From the NCBI GenBank assembly GCA_047967505.1, contig CM106538.1: a DNA stretch of 64,000 nucleotides. One strand, given 5' to 3'. The DNA comes from Dipteris shenzhenensis (Eukaryota; Polypodiophyta; Polypodiopsida; Gleicheniales). Below are positions 26,301 to 38,958 of this stretch, one piece after another. Numbering within the stretch: position 1 is the stretch's first letter; every line of letters starts with the position of its first letter. The notes under the pieces are model-generated. The model saw only the letters and a list, made by a program, of their open reading frames with translations, was not told the origin of the DNA and did not search any database. The translations under genes and the position numbers were made by a program.

Positions 26301-29300
26301 AGAACCCGTGCAACCTGTGGAATACAGGAGGGTTGTTTATGATGATGTCGGACAGCAAAAAATGCCCATTAATATGCAGCAGCAGGCTGCTGCAGATAAC
26401 CCTGTTCAAGAGGGTATACAGGCTGAAAATCAGCCAGATAATTTTGCCAATGATGCACCACTGAATATGCCAGCAAATGGGGCTGTAGAACAGCCAGATA
26501 TGGTGGTACAGCCACCCGTTATGCATGACGAACAGGCTAGACAGCAGCCTAATCCGGAACATTTTGTTAGGAGGAGCACCCGTGTACAACGGCCTCCTGA
26601 CAGGTTTGTTCCAGGAGCCAATAATGTGGCTGATTTTATTATGCTGACAGATTGTGGTGAGCCTTCCAACTTCAAGGAAGCTATGGGAAGATCAGAGAAA
26701 AAGAAGTGGGAGAAAGCCATGCAGTCAGAAATGGACTCCCTCCTTCAAAATGATACATGGGACTTGGTGCAGCTACCTGCAGGCAGAAAGGTTTTGCCAT
26801 GCAAGTGGGTTTACAAAGTCAAAGTGGATTCAAATGCTTTACCGAGGTATAAGGCCAGATTGGTTGCCAAGGGATTTAAGCAGGAGAAAGGCATTGACTT
26901 TGATGAGATCTTTTCCCCTGTAGTCAAGATGACTACTTTGAGAGCAGTGTTAGCTCTTGTTGCCCATGAGGACATGGATATATGTCAGATGGATGTGAAG
27001 ACTGCTTTTCTTCATGGAGATCTCCATGATGAGATCTATATGAGTCAGCCAGAGGGATATGCTGTTAAAGGGAAAGAGCAGCTTGTGTGTAAGCTCAAGA
27101 GGAGCTTGTATGGACTCAAGCAGGCACCAAGAGAATGGTACAAGAAGTTTGATGCCTTCATGCAGTCCCAAGGGTATCATAGGTGTGAGACCGATCATTG
27201 CTTGCACACCAAACGGGCAAAGGATGGCAATTTGATGCTACTCATTCTATATGTGGATGACATGCTGATTGCCAGTAAATCTCAGCATGAGATTAGTGCT
27301 TTGAAGAAACAACTGCATAAGTCTTTTGACATGAAAGACTTGGGTGATGCAAACCATATTCTTGGCATGCGGATTACTCGTAACAGGTCCAAGGGACTTT
27401 TGTTTCTGACACAGAAGGAGTACATTGACAAAGTACTGCAGAGGTTTAAAATGGAGGGGGGGAAGTCTATTAGTACCCTGTTGCCTCCACATTTAAAACT
27501 CAATAGTAAGGACAGCCCCAGATCAGATGATGATAAGGCTGAAATGGCCAAGGTTCCGTATGCATCTGCAGTTGGTTCTTTGATGTATGCCATGGTTGCC
27601 ACTCGTCCGGATATTGCTTTTGCGGTGGGAGTCATCAGCATGTATATGGCAAATCCAGGCAAGCGGCACTGGGAAGCAGTGAAAGGTGTCTTGAGGTATC
27701 TCAAGGGTACCAAAGACTTGTGCATATGCTATGGTAGGCAGGATGCATTGGTGCATGGTTTTACAGATTCAGACTATGCAGGGAATGCAGATAACCGGAA
27801 GTCTACTACCGGTTATATTTTCACATTTGCAGGAGGTGCTATATCATGGGTGTCTCGGTTGCAGAAATGCGTTGCACTGTCAACTACTGAAGCTGAATAT
27901 GTTGCAGCCACTGAGGCTTGCAAGGAAGCAATATAGCTTACTCGGCTGGTGGGAGATTTGGGCATTACAGGAGATATGCCAGTTTTGCATTGTGATAGTC
28001 AGAGTGCTATCATGTTGGCAAAGAATCCAGTCTTTCATCAAAAGACCAAGCACATAGATGTGAAATATCATTTCATCAGGGAGGTACTGGAAGACAAGCG
28101 ACTTGAGCTTGTGAAAGTGCATACTGATGATAATCCTGCAGATTTGCTCACTAAGAGCTTGCCTACTGAGCGGTTTGCACATTGCCGCCACATCATGGGA
28201 TTAGGATGAGACCATTATTATTTTATGGTCTTGTATACAGTAACTGTATATTGCTGTAATTTTTATTATTTTCTCCCCTTTAGGCACATTGGCCTTTAGG
28301 TGGGAGGTTGTTGGGGTAAAGGCACATTGCCACCCCTTTATTAAAGATATGACACCTATGACTGTCTTAAGACAGTCATAGGGTGAAAAACGTAATCCTA
28401 ATAAAACCTATGAGTTTGTGGTGTGGCTCATCACTTCACACCCGCATCTATTGTGTCACTCCTCTCTCTCACTCTCTCCCTATTGTACTTCTCCCCCTTT
28501 CCTTCCCTCTCATTATGTAACCCCTTACTTGTCAGGAATGCATTAATCTTGGCATACCATGCACGTGGGGCTTGTTTCAGCCCATATAAAGCTTTGTTAA
28601 GCTTTGCAAACCTAAAGTGCATTGCCAGAAAGCTCAAATCTAAGAGGTTGTTTGGCATAAACCTCTTCTTGCAAGTCTCCATTAAGGAAAGCTGTTTTTA
28701 TATCCAACTGATGGACATTCCAAACAAAATTTGCAGCCATGGCACTAACTGACCTTATGGTGGTCATCCGAGATGTAGGAGCAAAAGTCTCCTCATAATC
28801 TATGCCCTTCTTCTGTGTATAGCCTTTGGCAACGAGCCTTGCCTTGTACTTGTCACAATGGACCCATCTGGCTTCCTTTTCACTTTGAAAACCCACTTGG
28901 TACCAATGGCATGCTTACTTGGTGGCAAATCCACAACATCCCAAGTCGATTTTTCTCAATGGACTGCAATTCATTATGTATGTGGTGAATTTTCTGAAAA
29001 TATAACATCTCTACTCACAAAAATCTTGCGAGAAGCAAGATTTAGAGACGATAGCCTTTGTTTTGTGCACTGTACCTACAAAAATGCATTTAAGTGCCTT
29101 ATCTGACAACTTATGTCGAAACTCCACAGGCACGTGGACATATGCAACACAACCAAAAACTCTAAAGTGATCCACTGAAGGCTTTCTCCCATGCCATGAC
29201 TCATAGGGAGTGATTGTCTTCAAAGCCTTTGTGGGAGCCCGATTCAAAACATAGTTTGCACACATGAGGCCTTCGAGCCAAAACCTGTGAGACAACTTTT

Positions 29301-32300
29301 TACTAGTAAGCATGCATCTATAAGAGTTCGATTCTTGCGCTCAGCTTTACCATTTTGCTGAGGTGTAAGCCTTACTGTAAGCTGATGGCTGATGCCTTTC
29401 TCCTTCAAAAATGCCTCAAACTCATGAGACATACTCCCCCCCTCTATCTATGCGAAGTGTCTACACCTTGAGTCCTATCTCATTCTCAACCATAGCCACA
29501 AAGTGTTTGAAATGCATATACACTTCTGATTTTGCCTTAAGACCATAGACCCAAGTGTAGTTGGTGAAGTCATCTATGAATGTAACATAATAGAGATAAC
29601 CCCCAAAAGCAGGTGTCCTCATGGGACCGCAGACATCACTGTGAATGAGCCGTAATTTACGTGTAGCTCTCACTGCACCATCCTTCTTAAAAGGAAATCT
29701 ATGCATCTTGCCAAGGATGCAACCCTCACATGCATGAGGAGGAGGTGACTCCAAAGGAGGCAATGCACCAACCATTGCATGCTTCTGAAGTGTCATTAAG
29801 CTGCCATAGCTCATGTGTCCATACCTGGCATGCCATAACTCCGCAATTTGCATCGCCGCAGTGGGAGTACTCACCGAAAGTTCAAGATCAGATCTTTTCT
29901 CATATATATCAAGCTGAAAAAGACCCCCATACAAAGTGCCTGACAACATCAAAGCATAGTCGTTCTCTTTGTCTCTGACTGCACACTTAGCATCATCGAA
30001 TACAACCTCAAATCCTCCTCTATTGAGAGAGGATACTGAAAGCAAATTCTTCTTTATACCTGGCACATAGAGAACATCTGAAATTCTGAAATCTGTGCCA
30101 TCAGTGGATGTGAGGATAATGTCCCCCACTCCACACACTGAATAAGAAGAATTATTTACACAAGTCACCTTCTTTTTAGTAGGTGGAGAATGCAGAGATG
30201 CAAAAAGGCTCTTCTTAGAAGTGATGTGCTTAAAGGCACCATTATCAAAACACCAAGTATTCAGTGTCTCATTGACACTGAGAGAGCATGCACCCTTTGA
30301 AGGATCATAACTGCAAGTCAAGAAAGCATAAGGATCATCCTCAGTAGTGGTTGTAGCATCTGAACTACCCACTAATGAATCTGAAATGCAAGACAAAAAG
30401 GCATAGTGCTCTTCCGCAAAGTTGGATGTAACATGCTTCAACATGTATCCACTTGCTTTCAATAGTATGCTTATTAAGAAATGAAATGTTTTCCTACTGT
30501 TCAGTTACGGACAATGGGGACTAGGTCTAGCATTTGAGGGTGGACCCCCTTGCTTGGGGTTATGGAAATTAGTGACCCACAAGAGTGATGGCCTCTCTTT
30601 GAGAGGGACATTTGGAAACCACACCCCACCTGAGTACCCAAACATGGGACCAATCAAATGCATAGATTGCATACTGACCTAGTAACCATTCAAGAGAATG
30701 TTCCCTGAGCTTTGGGTGTGGGCCTGGCAGCATGCCAAGAGTAATGGAGATACAATATAAGACAACAAACAAATGAGCTCAGTATGGCTCAATTATGACC
30801 TTAGAGTACGTCAATAGATAGTCCAAGCTGTTAGGAACCCGTGGGTGCGATCAGAACTGAATTCTCACAACTTTAAAATTTAAGGGTTTTTGGGGGTGAC
30901 ACGTGGCAGACTGCCACGTGGAATCTGAGCTGGCAGGTCAATCCACCTGTCCCACACATGTGGCAGCATGCATGGCAAGTGGCAGGGCATGCAGGCCAAG
31001 TGTCTGGCCCCAAATCTGGTAGATTTGGGGCAGGTTGTGGACTGTCCTCTTTGGGACTGCAGCCCACTAAAAATCTGGGACAAGTGTCCATCTTCCACTC
31101 TAGGCCTTGGGGGAGGGGGCTGAGCCTATAAAAGAAGGCCTCTCCCCTTCATTCCATACATGAAAATTCGTCACTTTTCTTCTCCCTCCTTTTGGATGAT
31201 GCAGCAGAACCTCTCCAGCTCCTTGGATGCAGCCAGCTTCTCCCCAGACCATTCTCTCACCTCAGCAGCACTTTCTCTCGCTACAACAGCACATTCTCTC
31301 TCTACACTTCCAGCCCCTCCTCTCTAGAAATCTGCCCCCTCAGCTCTTCTGGAACAGCAGCAGCATCCTCTCTCCTTCTCCTAGCCTGGAGCAGGCACAG
31401 CCCCTTTCTCTCTCCTGCTACAGTCTTTCTCTCTCTATTACAAAATTTCTCTCTCTACTGTTCCAGCCCATTCCCCTTGCAGAAATCTGCCTTTCTGTGC
31501 ACCTCTGGAACAGCAACAGCTCCTCTCTTACATCCCTTCCCTTGGGATCAGCATTGGCACTCTCTCTCTACATCTATCACTCCATAAAGGCTTTCTCTCT
31601 CTAGCCTACAGGCTGTTTTTCTAAGCTGTTCTCATTCCAGCCCCATTTCCACACTCTCCTCACCCAAGGTAGCTTCAGAGGCATCAAGGACTTCATCTAC
31701 AAAAGGGTCAAGTCACGAAGGGAGCATGTATTGTCAAGTTTATCTCATTTACAGCACTATTTCATGTTGTTTCTACTATCTTTCTAGAAACTAGTGCTTG
31801 CCTCTAATGTTGGATGTAAGTGGTGATTGTTGCAGGCTTCTTCCTTGTGGATTGGGCAAGCCAAGAGTTGAAACCTGAGCTTGGAGTCCTCTTTTTTGTT
31901 GTCTACCTTGTACATATGCTCTTGAGTCTTGTATCTAGGTCCTAGGTTTTCACTGAGTTCATCAATTTGGAAGGTGCATTGCACCTTGGTCTTGTATCTC
32001 CATTTTCAAGAATAAAGTGAGCCTGGATAAGGGGGGGGGCGCGTCTTGGCCCCTCAATCATATTGCAATTTCCAATGATGTCACTTTGTGTTTAAGCTGT
32101 ATAAGTCTTAATTCCAGCTTAATTGCAAACTCTTAAGTTCAAGTATATGTGTTTGGCAACTCGCAATCATTTCATTCAAACGCCTCTGCAAAATCCGTTG
32201 TCTGAATTGATAGAAAACACCGAGTAGTTTACAGATGAGGTCTACATACTACCCTTTCCCCACGGTCTCTTGCCTAGCTATTTTCTCTTCCATTCCAAAA

Positions 32301-35300
32301 CTTGACATTTTCCAGCCAGACTTTTGCACCTCGGGCTTTCCATCACAGGTCAAAAACTGTGCCGTGCTTCGCTATCTGACATCGCCTCTTGTAGGAAAAG
32401 CTCCTTGCATTACTAGGAGCTGCACCTATTTCACACTCTCTCCTCATCATTACTCTCAAGTAGAAGTCATAAACCTCTCTTCCACATAAAACAAAATGCA
32501 GCAAATTGTTGAGGGTAGAATGCAGAATCATTAAATGAGATTATGCAGATTGGCCCTCCAATCATGGAAGAGCAACCCAGTTAGAGAATCTGCTGCTACT
32601 ATGATGATTCCTACATGCAAAGTGAGAGAGATATGAGGATGCATATGCATGCAAAGTGGTTCAGAAAGGAAGCACGTAGACACATGAAGAGGGATATATT
32701 TTCATTTATGACCACCATGGATGACCTTCCCATTTAAGGCTAACATTAAACTATGACTAATAGACCAAAATGTCCTATACCTCTGGGGACCTAGAGAAAT
32801 GAGCGCACATCTTTATTCATAAACATTGGGAAAATTTGCATCAATTATGGGCACCACTTGGTCCCATCAAGACTTGAGGTTTCTGTCAAAAACCCGATCA
32901 AGACCAAGGCCACATAATAAGGCCATCCCAATAATAATGTCAATATTACAATTCATCACATGGCAGTACTAATAAGGTGTACACAATATCCCGTACCATT
33001 GATGCCTCGACTATAACCACATTGGCAAATGTCATCAACCAGAACAATCAATTTCACGACGACTTTTTAAAATCCTAGAAGAGTAGATTATGAACCTGAG
33101 TAGAAGTGACCCCGTGGATCTGAGGGCGTTTTGAGGGGGGGGGGAGACACACACACTTTTTTTGTAAAACCACTGATTCAAATTTATTTAATGCAATTTA
33201 CAATATTCGTCAGCAAGTGTGGCAGCAGAAGCAACGGGAAGACATTTCTAAAAGATGCAGAGAAATGTCACCTACATGATAAGCATCAAATAGGGACGTA
33301 CATACCTAGATGAGTCCAGGAACATGCCCAAACTCATCCTCTAAAAACACAAAATAGTGTCATGATAAACATCAAATAGGGATGTATGCAAGGAATGCAG
33401 GCGAGATTTGGATCCTTTCACAAACTCATAGGTGGAGGCACTTGTTTTTCTCAAGATTACCAGTCTGTGCTTGACCCACTTCCATCTCTTATGTGATTGG
33501 ATTCATATCTTGGGTGACAGATGTACTGCTCTCGTTGTACTACACATCATTGTTGAGGCAGTTAGGCCCTCCTATGGTTTTCATATAATGTCTTTTGTGA
33601 GGAGAGATGCTGAGGGAACTCTGAAAAGACACCTAATTATACCTTGCGGTTGCTCTTCGAACTGTTAAGGTCTTGTCACCCATTTTTAGCCCATTCAGTG
33701 CTGCACATGCCACATCAGTTACAGCAGGATCCTGACATATAATTAATATTTGACATCAGTAAACAAATACTTCCTTTTAACACCTCTTCAACACAAGAAT
33801 ATATTTACGTCAAAAAGCCAACAAAGAAACTTCACTTTGCAACAACCTGATAAACACAAAATCCATAGCCTTTTGAGTTGCCTGTCTCTTGATCTTTTAC
33901 AAGGTCGAATCCACGGAGAGGCCTGCAACCCAAAGTAATAAACATGAATCACATCTGCCTTTCAAAGTCAACAGCCATAGCACATAATACATGTGAGTTT
34001 AGTCATGCATGATCTCGTGATAGTGTGTCCTCTGCTGCAATAACCTGACAACGCTGCTAAGGAGAAAAAGAGTAATTATCTAGCCACATGCAACAAGAAT
34101 TAAGAGGCCGTGTAAGCATTGCATACACATTTGCAATATGATTACAACCGAGCATTAAGGTCTTTCAAACAGTTATTTTTTTTGTTTTTTGGATAAAGCA
34201 TTTCAGCATCTTGAAAAGGGGTCTGATCGCGGCCGGCGGGGGGCAGAGAAAACCCATGTATGCACTAATCATTGCAATTCAAATATGCTTCTAACTCTAG
34301 AAATGTTAATCTGTCATGCCCCTTCAGTCCAGCAATCTTGCCCAGCCAAGACCCCTGCGCTAAGGAAAAGGACCAAATGCTTGCAAATGTTTGGGACCAA
34401 GGTTGGATCATGCTTTGTGGTAATGATCTTTGCAATGAGACCATTATGGCGTTAAGATCAAAATACTACAGACCCACGGGAGACTTCGAAAGTAATTTTC
34501 CTGTCAATAGTGCATACTGGACACCCATACAGTCAAGTGTAACCTTGTTGTAAACACTGTGTGTTTCAGGAACAAAGGAATCTGCCAAGAGCAGCTAGCT
34601 GGACATCACCAAGGAAAGACTTCAAATATGCACATTTCTCTGTAGCAATGGATTGCTAGACACAGCCTACAGATATCCTCTGTTCCTTGAGTTTTAATAA
34701 AGCATCACATAACAAAATCCTGTAGGAGGCGAAACCTGCAAAGAGATCATGGAAACACACCCAAAAAAAGGCAGAAACAAATACAAAAAAGACTGCAATG
34801 AGAACTCAGACCAAGATTCTTCACAAATTCTTCTACAAAAGATTTTAAAATGCAAGCTGACTAGCCTGGAAAAGGAGGTTGGCAGCATAAGACAGAAGTT
34901 TGCCTCTTGTTTTAAGTAGGTCAGCAGGAGAATGGGTAGGAAAGATGCAGATGCACAGACCATAAGACTGCCATTTTATGGTAGTAGAACAAAAAATGGG
35001 AGGCTTCGGACAGAAAGGAGAAACGAAGGAAAGGCGGGGTGGTTCAAACCTTGGAAACGGATCAAACTGTGAACAGCCATTGATGATGATGCCTTCAGTC
35101 ATTTCACTAGCCTTCCATGTTTCACCGCTCTTAAAACCCTCCCCCCTAAAAGAAAGGAAAAAAAAAACACCTGCTGCTTAAAAGCAAGTTAAACCCATTA
35201 CCCTTCAATCATCTCTTGTTGCTGCAATACTCTCCATCCCTTACAATTGTTGCAATAAAATTGTATTGTCACCCCCTCAAACCCAAAAAAAAAACCACCT

Positions 35301-38300
35301 TTTCCTTAAAGTAGGTTAAACCCATTACCCTTGTATCTCTCTTATCACAACAGGTCTCTCCATGCCTTACAACAGTTGCTATTAATTTGTTTTGTCACCC
35401 CCATGCTCGTTCTTCCCCTCCTCGCACCATTTCTCAATTTCATTGGTGGAGCAACTGCATGATATACTAAACTTGGGGGGGGTGGATTTGGGAAAGTAAA
35501 CCCTCTGCCAATTCGAACCATTTGCGATTCACAAGCACATGGTCCAATATGGTAAAATCTTCTGGCCAGGCATGATTTAATGGCAAGCAAACAAGTTCCT
35601 GGTTTACAAGACCAGAAAGCAAACATGCACTTTGTCATGCATGTATCATCTTGAATAGTGCATGGCACTTGTTTTTATTTGAGTCTCTCTATTTCTTGAA
35701 AGTGAATAGATCAGGAGGCATGCCTCTTGCAACTCAGAGGAGAAATCTTTGATCAATAGTCCATAACGGATGGGGCGATTGGGGTAGGCTACATAAATCA
35801 ATGAGCCAAGGTAGCAGGGGACTCACCAACTGAACCACCTCTCTGAATGAGTGTGTGCAACGGCTGCTTCTTTACAAGCAATCTGTTTATATCGCTTGTC
35901 AACCTCATGGAGTATGCTCAAGTACTATAAGGTGAGAAATGCAAGGAAAGGGAAAGCTAGAAGAAGAACGTGGGTGCTACATTCAAGTATTGTTTCTACG
36001 AACCGACCAGCCCACATGCCTCCTCATCGAGAAGGATAAGATTGAGTGTTTAGGCAACTCAATAATTCTGTTCTACGACTCCAAGAGCATGTGCTCTCTC
36101 TCTATATATATATTTATTTATTTTTATTTTGTTACGATTATGGGTTTTGTTTGTATCCGTCACGGGTGTTGATACCCACTATCACAATGGTCTGAAGAAA
36201 TAGCCCTCTTCTGATGGGCTCAATTGTTTCCCACATGGAGGAGGGACCAGCGTAGTTGCCAATCTCATGGGATACCCTGCCTTCGCTTCTCACATGACAA
36301 ACTACTCTATTCCCCTGCTCCCTCTTGGAGCGGTTTAGCTTATCCATCCCACTCCCACCACCGAGCACATCCCATCCCACTTATACCTTTGTAAGACTAG
36401 AATATATCCAAATTCAAATTTTTGTTGTAGCTTCTGCACACACGTGTAAGATATTTCGAAAAGGTGGAACAATTGATCACCACTTGGACGAAAATTCAAA
36501 GAATATGCACGTTCGCTAAGGTGATAGAAAAATACACCTTTGTTAACTAAAAAATTTTGGAAGAGCCATCAGAAGTGGACGAGTTGGAGGAAATCCTTCA
36601 ACTAGAACAGATGGTCTATCCTATAGAAATAGAGAACCTAGAGACAGTTTTCCGCTGCTATCTTGTTAAGTTTAAAAATTATTCAAGACTTGATGCCAAA
36701 TGGGTTGATGAAGATTACTTTACAGAATATCCACAAACCCTATAGATGTATAAGGCAAACTTTCAATTGGGGACAACTGAATAGAATCCGAGGGGTTCCC
36801 CAAAAATAAAGAGGATAACATTTTATTTTGACTTTAGTCAAAGGTTATTGACTCCGGTCAAAGAGTGTTGACTTCGGTCAAAGCGAGTTGACTCTTGTCA
36901 ACTAGAAACGTTTCTATCTTTTGAATTGAGTTTGCTTAGTTGCATGGTGGGGATGCCCACAGAGGACTAGGATTAGTCCAGAAAATTAGAATGAATCCAT
37001 TGGCTAACCTTTAACGGGTGCAATGTGCTTGGCGGTGTTTTATTTATGTGCAGGTGCTTGGAGAGGGCTAAAATACCTACTTTTTAAATGAAAAAGGCAT
37101 GCAAACTGCATGTCCAAAGTGCCAATGGAAGTTCCACATTCAAGATAGCTATTTTTAGCAAGAATTGCAATCAGCTCGCCTCTAGTAGGGAGAAAGACGA
37201 ATTTGGAGCTGGCTGCTCAGTTGTAACAGCAATTTTGTTGTAGCTTCTTCTGTGTGCTCCACGAGAGCTGAAATTCAACTTTTCCCTGGTGTTTATCTAC
37301 TGTGAATTGCACCAGTCTGGTACAAATTTTGTTCAACCACTACGATTTGCTTCTATCTGCTGCGAATTGAGATCTCTAGCTGCTGCGAATTCTCTTGGAA
37401 GTGCTGTGTTAGGGTTTCCAAGCTGATTACAGATTTGTTTTTAGGGTTTCAGGGCTGATTACAAGTTCCCTGTATGAGTCTTCATCTATGAATTTCCTGC
37501 CTTTTGCAAGACTTGGCTGACCTTGGCCAGCACTGCCAACACTTTTGTGGAGAAACTTGATCAGGAGAAGGAGCCATATCTATCTGTCGTGTACTTTCGA
37601 TGTTGAGTGTGTACTTGGCATCAAAGAGGACCTTTGATTACTTGATTGGAGTACCAATGAATTGATACCAATGAAATCAGACGGCTGGCGAATCTGTATG
37701 CCTGGCCCTACTTGATTCAATCTCTGCCCCACATATTGGGAGTGCGTTGGATCACACCTGCTCAAGCTTTACGGTTATATCTTTCTTTCTCTTGCGTATT
37801 CAATATCTATCAGAGCTCCACAATGGAGGGCACCTCGTAGTTGCAATAAACACAGGTCATAGCTAGGGATAAATGGCACTGTTAATCATCAAAGACTCAC
37901 ACTTCTGAACATGGCTGGCTGATAAAAAATATTCTGTCAGTATAATCGCAAAACTCTTAACCAAAATCTACTCAAATGATATGGTAATGCTAGATATACC
38001 CAAATGATTCTAGCAATTCTTTGATTTGTGCTTCTGTGAGATAGTATGGAAGGCCTCCAACAAAAACCCTGTCAGGTCCATCAGCACCTCCCACAGCACT
38101 GGCAGACACAAGACACAGAAAAGGTAAGGTTTCACATGTAGGGAGACCAAACAATGTGGTATTATGATAATGGATAAATGTAAGACAGTGTATTCACCCT
38201 GGAGTAAGACCAACTGCAGCAAGGTTGAGATGAGGACTTGGTTGACTTGGGCCAAGAGTAGCAGCTACTGAAGGATTGTAATCAGTTGGTCGCCTAACTC

Positions 38301-38905
38301 TCACTGCAACACCCTTTTCAAACAGAAAGAAGAAACAGAAAAATAAAATCAACTAAAGCACAAAACCACAACAAAACCAAAAATGCATCCAATGATGCGA
38401 ATAGAAGTAGAGTTTACCTCAAAAATGATGCCATCAAGAGCCATGGCATTACTTGCTTCTTCCACAGTTCGCATCTCCACAAAAGCAAACTTCTTTTCAT
38501 GATTGATGTACACATTTACTACGGCATCTCCTGAATAAAAAAGCACATCATTAACATACATCTCACGTAGCAGCATGTGCTTACAATATTCTTCCACCAA
38601 AGGAAACAAAAGTTTGAAACGAAACCCTTCAAGGTAAAGACAATTTCAACCTGGCCCTGCAGAGTTTCCACCAATGGCTGCCATAACTTGGCTGAAGAAA
38701 GTAGCTATTGTCTGGCCCAAAAAAAAGTGTTAGTTTGACACGAAACAAGACAAATATGGAACAGAAACTAGTTATGCAGCTATATATATATAGAGTGTAT
38801 GTGTGTGCGAGCGCGCGCACGCACACGCACATGCACACAAACTTTTACAAAAAAAAGTTGTGCACATATATGTGTGTGCACGCGTGCGTGTGTGTGTGTC
38901 CACAA

Positions 38906-38958
<53 letters not shown>

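Larger units (their letters stand above)
22250..28512 (+). mobile_element. Copia-B, complete and very young LTR retrotransposon
   Basis: The 6263 bp element has 204 bp LTRs, an exact 5 bp TSD ttatg (22245-22249 and 28513-28517), an iMet primer site, a 1.6 kb leader, gag-pol and a polypurine tract. The LTRs differ at one position in 204, implying recent insertion. It lies inside Copia-A and antisense to U2AF65. A sister copy, Copia-C, is at 58338-64000. Confidence 0.96.
30829..32060 (+). repeat. Isolated LTR-like sequence
   Basis: It begins TGTTAGGAACCCGTGGG and has a promoter-like layout: a palindromic pair of CACGTG boxes at 30900-30920, TATAAAA at 31127-31133, then a long C/T-rich segment (31190-31610) built of ctctctacagca-like units. 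No primer site, partner LTR or gag follows, so it may be a solo LTR. The right limit is uncertain. Confidence 0.5.

Noticed and set aside
36821-36900. 20 bp direct repeats as a CRISPR-like array
   Set aside because: Units are contiguous and imperfect, without spacers, in plant nuclear DNA.
38060-38090. Alternative acceptor for the RRM2 exon at AG near 38088
   Set aside because: It breaks the frame with the previous exon; the TGCCAG acceptor ten bases upstream restores [12 protein letters not shown].
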